From NCBI GenBank assembly GCA_051294375.1, contig CM119271.1, forward strand, positions 7,678,162 through 7,742,161: DNA of 64,000 nucleotides, in the 5' to 3' direction. Origin of the DNA: Paraspadella gotoi (lineage: Eukaryota > Chaetognatha). Each line of letters begins with the position of its first letter. The first letter of the stretch is position 1. Under the pieces are notes generated by a model. The model saw nothing but the letters and a program-made list of their open reading frames with translations. It was not told the DNA's origin and ran no database searches. This document shows, one piece after another, positions 58,340 to 64,000 of the stretch. The position numbers were made by a program, and so were the translations under genes.

Positions 58340-61300
58340 ACAATACTTACGAAACTTTTACCAGGCTTATGTTATAAGGACTCAACTGCGTCGCCTAACA
58401 AGATAGACGAACAACTTCGCGCCATCCTAGCACAAGACAAAGAGGCCGCGAGGTTCACGATTGAACTCAACGGCAGTCGATGGCTGGGATTACGCGCAAT
58501 CTTTGAATCGTCATCACTCTCGATCGCCGAGGCCGACAAATTAGCCACCTTGTCGGTTGACCCAGCCGTCCACTCGAGATACGGAGTTGCGTTAGTGAAC
58601 GAAGCTCTAGAAAAATATGAAAATGTCCGAGAAAAAGACAAACCGTCCATCCCAGACTACGCAGCACAGCTCCTCGTCAAAAGCCTTGAACCATACATGC
58701 AAGGCATTACAACGAAAACTCTTGAATGGACTTACTTTCTCGAACGACAACAATACCTGGAGCTTGGCAGGGAAATCGAGTACCGTCTCAAAGGTTACCT
58801 AACCAGCGGGTCAAATAGCGAAAGGATAAGAAAAGTCGTCAACACTGTCTCCGACGACGATAAAGAAAAACTCGTAAATGCCCTCGTCACCAAAGGACTC
58901 ACGGATCAGGATCCAAACAGCAGCGCAACAGCCTTTTACCAAGGCACGATGCTGCAAGAACTGAATAACGTCAGCGAGACCATTAAGGAGATGAGAAAGC
59001 AGTTAGGAAAGCCGAATCGCGCACGAGAGGACCAGCGATTCGAACGACGCCGTGATGACCGCCGCGACGACCGCCGAGACGATCGCCGTGACGAACGCCG
59101 CGACGATCGCCGTTACGACGACCGACAGAAAGACGGAAAACGCTTCGATAAGAACTTCAGCCAAAGAGGAGGCTGGAAAGGAGGTTGGAAAAACGAAAAA
59201 GGAGGACGTAACTGGCGCGACGACGACAGAAAGGGAAAACGTTTCTCAAAGTTTGGGAAAAGGAGGGATATTGTTTGCTTAAACGAAGACTTAGAAAATG
59301 ATTCTGCCGATGATGAAATGTTCGTTCTTAATAAAAACAATTTTCATTATTCTCGCGTAATTGATAAACAAAAAACAAAAGCAGAAGCCAGCCGTAATCA
59401 GCTAAAACAAACATATCAAAAGCTTGGAAAAAAGGTAAACGCACTAGAAACAGAAGTCAATGATAAAGAAAGAGCAAAAAGGATAAGAAATCTAGCAGAT
59501 ATTGCAAATGGTTTCAAAGGAAAATCTACCTCCGCCAGGATGCACAAACTCTTGAAACCTTTAACAAAAAACGAACTGATTCTAGTAAATAAACTCGTTC
59601 ACCAGATGGGATGGAAAGACTGGGACAAAGCCAACGACGCCGAAAAAAGAGCCAAGATCAACAGGTCCAAGGCTTGTGCCAAGCTGGTAAGACGATCCCA
59701 TCGTCGGGAGGAAAACAAACAAGAAACACCTCCCCCCCTCTTTTCTCCTCCTCCTCCACCCTCGCCACCTCCTCAACAAACAAACCGGGTAAACCCAATG
59801 AGGAGAAAAGAGCGATTGGGCCTCAGAAAACTAAAACCTACTGGGGGAACCGACAACCCAACCTACAGCATAGTGGCCGGCGAACACAACGGAGAATCTC
59901 TTCACCAGGCTACTATACGCAGAATAGAGCTAGAAATACACGATCCAGAAGTGTACCTACAGCCATCTCCATCTGCCGAAACCACAAAAGATGAAAAGGA
60001 AATCCCATCGCTCCCCACTGAGATAAAACTAAGAAACATTTCTCCAACGGAAGGCCCTGCTCCGCGTGACGACACGGGAAACTCCCTACACACCGGTAAA
60101 AACAGCTACATACCGGCAGTCATAGCGGGAGCACCAGCAAGCTGTCTTTATGACACAGGAGCCTCGATAAACACAATTCCTCGGAGATTTATTGAAAAAT
60201 GGGGCCTTGCCAGAGAAATTTACCATGGCAAGCCTCTGAAGCTCTCGACCGCCACCGGAACAATTACCTTAACGGAAATGATTAACATCAGGATCATGTT
60301 CCAAGCGTGGGTACTGAGGACAACATTTTATATATCAGCCGATGAAAACGACCAGGATATCATCATCGGCACGGCCGTCACTAACCCTGGCCCACACAAA
60401 GAGATGTGGGTAGTGCAGCCATCCACATCGAGAAAAGATCTTCTGATAGCGGCGATGGATGGAAAACCAGTCACACATCTCTTTCAAGAGAAGCATGAAG
60501 CTTTGAAAGCCGCGAGATGGTTGGCAAGGAGAAACGTCGACGATCAAATTTGTCTCCCGCTTCACGTACAAAAAGATTGTGATAACAAAAACTGGTTAAC
60601 TGCAGATAAAGCTTACTGGAAGACGCTAGCCGGATCTAGATGGATTATCCAATCAACTGATGGACAAAGGATCCATGTCGCTGATGGCGATAACCTCAGA
60701 GAAGGTATCGAGGTTGACGACCAACCAGGACGATGGGGAGAAGCTTTTCTTTTAGTCACGGCAGAGGCAAAGTCTGATTTAGGTCTCGAAACCAAAAATA
60801 CAGCGGAACCAGTACAAGCAGACTTATCGGGAAAAAAACCACTGCTTCGAAAAATAAGAAAAGATAACATCCCAGCAACAACGATCGTTCGTCATGAGCC
60901 AACTGAAGAAGAGCTCGAAGCTGTAAAAAAGGCAAGACAAGCTCGAAAGGACAAACACGATGCGAGAGGAAAGGAAGCATTTCTCAAACCTTTCAAGGAC
61001 GTGGATCCCACACTGGCCGATAAAGCCCCCCTAGTATGGGATATGGTGTGGGAATTTAGAGACGTTTTTGGCGAATCTATCAACGATTGCAAAGAAGGCT
61101 TCCTTAATTACAAGGTGGATCTTGGCTTTACCGAAGAGGATCTACCCAAACCCCGCTTCGTTAACCAAGGACCTGTAAAAAAAGCAGCTCTAAAAAGGTA
61201 CTTGGAAGTTTATGAAAATGCAGGAATAGTGTCAAGAACAAAAAACGAGGCATATTCCAATGCATTTCTAATCAAAAAGCCAGGACATGTTGCCGAAGGA

Positions 61301-62199
61301 CAAGATGAAATGTCCGATGAAACCTTTGCAAAACAATGGAGATTAATCTGCGATTTATCAGCAGTCAACAACAATATTTCTACCTATGCAACCGAACCTC
61401 AAACTATTGCATCAATCCTCGAGCAATACAAGCCTCATGAACTACAATGTTCCCTCGACATCCTAGCTTGTTTCCACCAGGTGAATCTCACCGAAAAGTG
61501 TAAAAGAGTCACTACCTTTGCCGGCGCCGGCCATAATTGGTGGATGAATAAACTACCCATGGGCGGAGTAAATAGCGTCAATGTCTTACAAGCTATTCTC
61601 GACGAAATCTTCAAAGATCTCGGAAGAGACGTCAAAAGTTTCCTTGTCTACGTTGACGATCTCATCCTCACAGCAAAATCGGCAGAGGATATGGCCGAAA
61701 GGCTCAGGGAATTACTACAAAAGTGTAGGGACGAAAACGTCGTACTCAAGTGGACTAAAAGCGTTCTGCTACGAAAAGAGGATATCAAGATCCTCGGATT
61801 TAGCATTTCCAATAGCAAGCTCCTTCCTCAAAGGGAAAAGCTCGAAGCTGCAGAGATAAAACTCAAGGATCTAAAAAGTCAAAAGGACCTGAGGGCCATG
61901 CTTGCTTCGCTAAATTATTACAGATGCTTTACACACAGATTCTCGTACATAGCGCAGCCACTTCATGCCCTCACGCTCATGGATCGAAAGGATTTCAAAT
62001 TCACCGAGAAACATCGGGAGATGCTTACTCTCTTGATAGAGGAAATCAAAACTTCTCCCGGGCTCAACTTCCTCAATGACCAGAGGATAAGACAAGGCGC
62101 TTACAAAATCTATGCCGACGCGAGCACAACGGCCATGGGAGGCCTCATCACAGCCACAGCAGATGGGGTGGAGTACCCATTATCTTTTCACTCCAAATC
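58340..62199 (+). CDS. Gag-Pol frame: capsid part, basic linker, protease, RT, RNase H start
   Basis: This long frame has no stop from 58340 to the N gap. The first part is helical Gag (GSRWLGLRAIFE...), then an Arg/Asp repeat tract near 59040-59140 and a basic Gly-rich stretch in place of a zinc knuckle, a coiled coil, and a Pro-rich linker. The protease motif DTGAS is at 60152-60166. The reverse transcriptase carries the YVDD catalytic box near 61650, LGF(S)IS after it, and the LNYYRCF thumb block. RNase H begins with YADAST near 62112. Gag and Pol share one frame, so no frameshift is needed between them. No ATG opens the frame; the true start is upstream in the broken part. Confidence 0.82.
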
Positions 62200-62209
62200 N
62201 NNNNNNNNN
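62200..62209. other. Assembly gap (10 N)
   Basis: A run of 10 N inside RNase H. The coding frame differs by one base on its two sides, so the real gap length is not 10 modulo 3, or bases are missing. Confidence 0.99.
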
Positions 62210-62210
62210 T

Positions 62211-64000
62211 GCTTTCAATATGATGGTAAGGAAGTATAAAGGATATACGTGTGGCAGGAGAGTCACGTTAGTAACAGACTCCCAATACTTTAAAAGAGTC
62301 ATGGATCTTCAACACGACAAGCAGCAGCTCCTCCCAACAAATGTTCTTCGCTGGATCACAGAAATAAAGCAAGAATGTCAACCTAAAGAAGTCATTCTGG
62401 TCAAAAGCGAGGACAACCCCGCTGACTTCCTCACCCGCTTTACCGAACAAGGACAGATTACCCCCCTTGACACCCCCTTTTTCCCGGCTGGTTTTGACGT
62501 AGATGGAAGTTACGAGCCTGGTTATGCTGAGAATCCGGCAGGAGACGAAGAGGCACCAAGCCACCTCGACCTCATCACCGGACATGCTCCAACTCTCACC
62601 CTAATGGCTCAGCTCTTACAACAAGAAACAAAACCTTTTCGAACAAGATTTTTCGAGTTTGTAAGACAAAATTTTGCCAACAGAAAGAAAAATATGGAAA
62701 AACTGTATGGGAAAACAAAAACGAAAGATTCAGACACTTTCATCAGGACAATATCCGCGAAAGATTGGACACTCGGACATCCCGAACTAGAGATGTTGGC
62801 CGAAATGACCGGCATCAACATAATTGTCATGGATGAGGACAACATCAGCCAAACTGGTTGCAAATACGAGAGATCTTATCAAGCTTCTCGGGCAGACAGA
62901 ACAATAAAGATATTCAGAACCATCACCGGCCAGGTTAGCCTAGTTGGAGACTCTAACCTAGCCCAACAGCTACGACCAATAAAACCGGTAGACTTAAAGA
63001 TTGTATCTGTCAAAAGCTTACGACAACCAACCAACAGGGGAAGGCCAAGAAATCAACAAATTGGCACCAGACATACCAGTGAAGCCCCACCTGATTTATT
63101 ACATATAAATCTCAACCTCAGCGAAAAGCAACAACATCAAGCCCAAACCAGACCTTTCAGCGAAACCCCGGCCGACTTGATAAACATAAACCTCGAGGCC
63201 AAAACAGGAACGAACCAACAAGCCAGGCCAACTAATCATGACAGCAGCATAGTCGACAGGATCCCCATCAACTGGCCAGGCGCAAAGGAAGAAGTCTCAG
63301 TTGATAGCACCCTCGAGACAAGCATTGATATCACAAGGAGGGAGGTCGAAGAAGAATTAAGAAACCCACAACCACAGAACTTTTCCCTCGTCCCACTAGC
63401 CAGAGAAATCAGAGATTGGCAACAACAAAACTCAATTTTCAAGGAGGTTATTTTGTTGCTCAAAAACAACGGCAAAGAGAAAGCAAAAACTTTGCTTGAA
63501 AAAAAGATGACAAAAGGCAAAAATACGGCGGAGAGGTATCTCACAAATTGCATAGACGACCTTGAGGTCACCACGGACAATATCCTCACCATAAGAGGCT
63601 ACAAAGGGGACACGCCAACCTACAAGTACGTCGTCCCACCCGAAAAGGCTGAAGCAATCACTCATAAGATACATATACAATTTGGACACCCAGGGCGAGA
63701 TCGCACAGCTTTTATCACAGCCCAATACATCTCCACACCAGGATTAACATCAGCAGCCGCGAAAGTTGTGCGAAATTGCGATAATTGCGCAAAAGCCACG
63801 GATCAACAAAAGAACAACGAGACCTCGTCAGCGCCCAACCTCGCCATCGCTCCGTGGGAATCATTAAGCATTGACGTAATGCATCTACCAACCGTTTCAG
63901 GTTACAAATACGCCTTAATCGCCTCAGACAATGCATCTGCATACACCTGGGCAATCCCACTGAAACGAGCTGACGCCGACAGCCTCGTCAAGGCACTTGA
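62211..64000 (+). CDS. Pol, distal part: RNase H end, OTU-like segment, integrase (runs off the window)
   Basis: The frame is open from the N gap to the last base (596 codons). It starts with RNase H motifs (TDSQYF, then SEDNPADFLTR). At about 62620-62940 a segment with TRFFEFVRQNF, then DWTLGHPELEMLAEMTGINI and IVMDED resembles the second half of an OTU cysteine-protease fold; I see no catalytic Cys or His there. A disordered Gln/Asn-rich stretch follows. The integrase zinc finger has H..H in HKIHIQFGHPG and C..C in CDNC (about 63664-63788), then the catalytic core opens with SIDVMHLP (first catalytic Asp). Later catalytic residues lie outside the window. Confidence 0.82.

Larger units (their letters stand above)
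57340..64000 (+). mobile_element. Ty3/gypsy-type LTR retrotransposon, 3' end beyond the window
   Basis: The order is promoter-like leader, Gag-like frames, aspartic protease, reverse transcriptase, RNase H, a linker with an OTU-like part, then the integrase zinc finger and core, all on the plus strand. RT-RNase H before integrase is the Ty3/gypsy order. The second LTR is not in the window. Gag is broken by frame changes and pol by a 10-N gap, so this copy is either inactive or poorly assembled. No envelope gene is visible before the window ends. It sits directly upstream of the 5' side of the minus-strand Q-rich gene. Confidence 0.85.

Overview
The window comes from an animal, most likely an invertebrate. 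Genes are split by short GT-AG introns (about 80-250 nt in the compact genes, up to about 1.7 kb elsewhere), coding exons are GC-rich, and the spacers are AT-rich and full of (CT/GA)n microsatellites. The recognisable families are animal ones: NPRL3, TOP3B, MIEAP/SPATA18, DUF229, an XK-related-like membrane protein and a Ty3/gypsy-type retrotransposon. I cannot name the species.

Layout. 1-512 (+): last exon of NPRL3. 1432-7071 (+): a seven-exon gene of about 1522 aa that fuses a complete DDX5-type DEAD-box RNA helicase to a complete topoisomerase III-beta core, with a Q/H/P-rich head and an RGG tail. This is the standout of the window: an SF2 helicase plus type IA topoisomerase in one chain, the same overall plan as archaeal/bacterial reverse gyrase but apparently assembled from RNA-directed parts. 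9304-15433 (-): an eleven-exon gene ending in a MIEAP (mitochondria-eating protein) domain. 15.8-33.4 kb: microsatellites, N gaps and several error-rich inverted or direct copies of the locus at 33.5-35.6 kb. I read most of this as probable assembly trouble from uncorrected long reads and palindromic joins. 33567-35648 (+): the clean copy of that locus, two Tyr/Arg-rich ORFs I do not recognise. 39458-42378 (-): a three-exon multi-pass membrane protein with XK-related features. 45507-50501 (-): a complete eight-exon DUF229 (alkaline-phosphatase-fold) membrane protein. 50.5-55.3 kb: gene-poor, with a tRNA-like SINE candidate. 55385 to about 57197 (-): the 3' part of a Q-rich, low-complexity protein. 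About 57.35 kb to the window end (+): an LTR retrotransposon with Gag, protease, reverse transcriptase, RNase H, an OTU-like segment and integrase, truncated by the window edge.

The genes do not form an operon or one pathway. NPRL3 (GATOR1/mTORC1) and the helicase-topoisomerase gene are neighbours on the same strand, with about 900 nt between the stop of one and the start of the other. Exon boundaries were derived by hand from splice consensus, reading phase and family alignment from memory. No search could be run.
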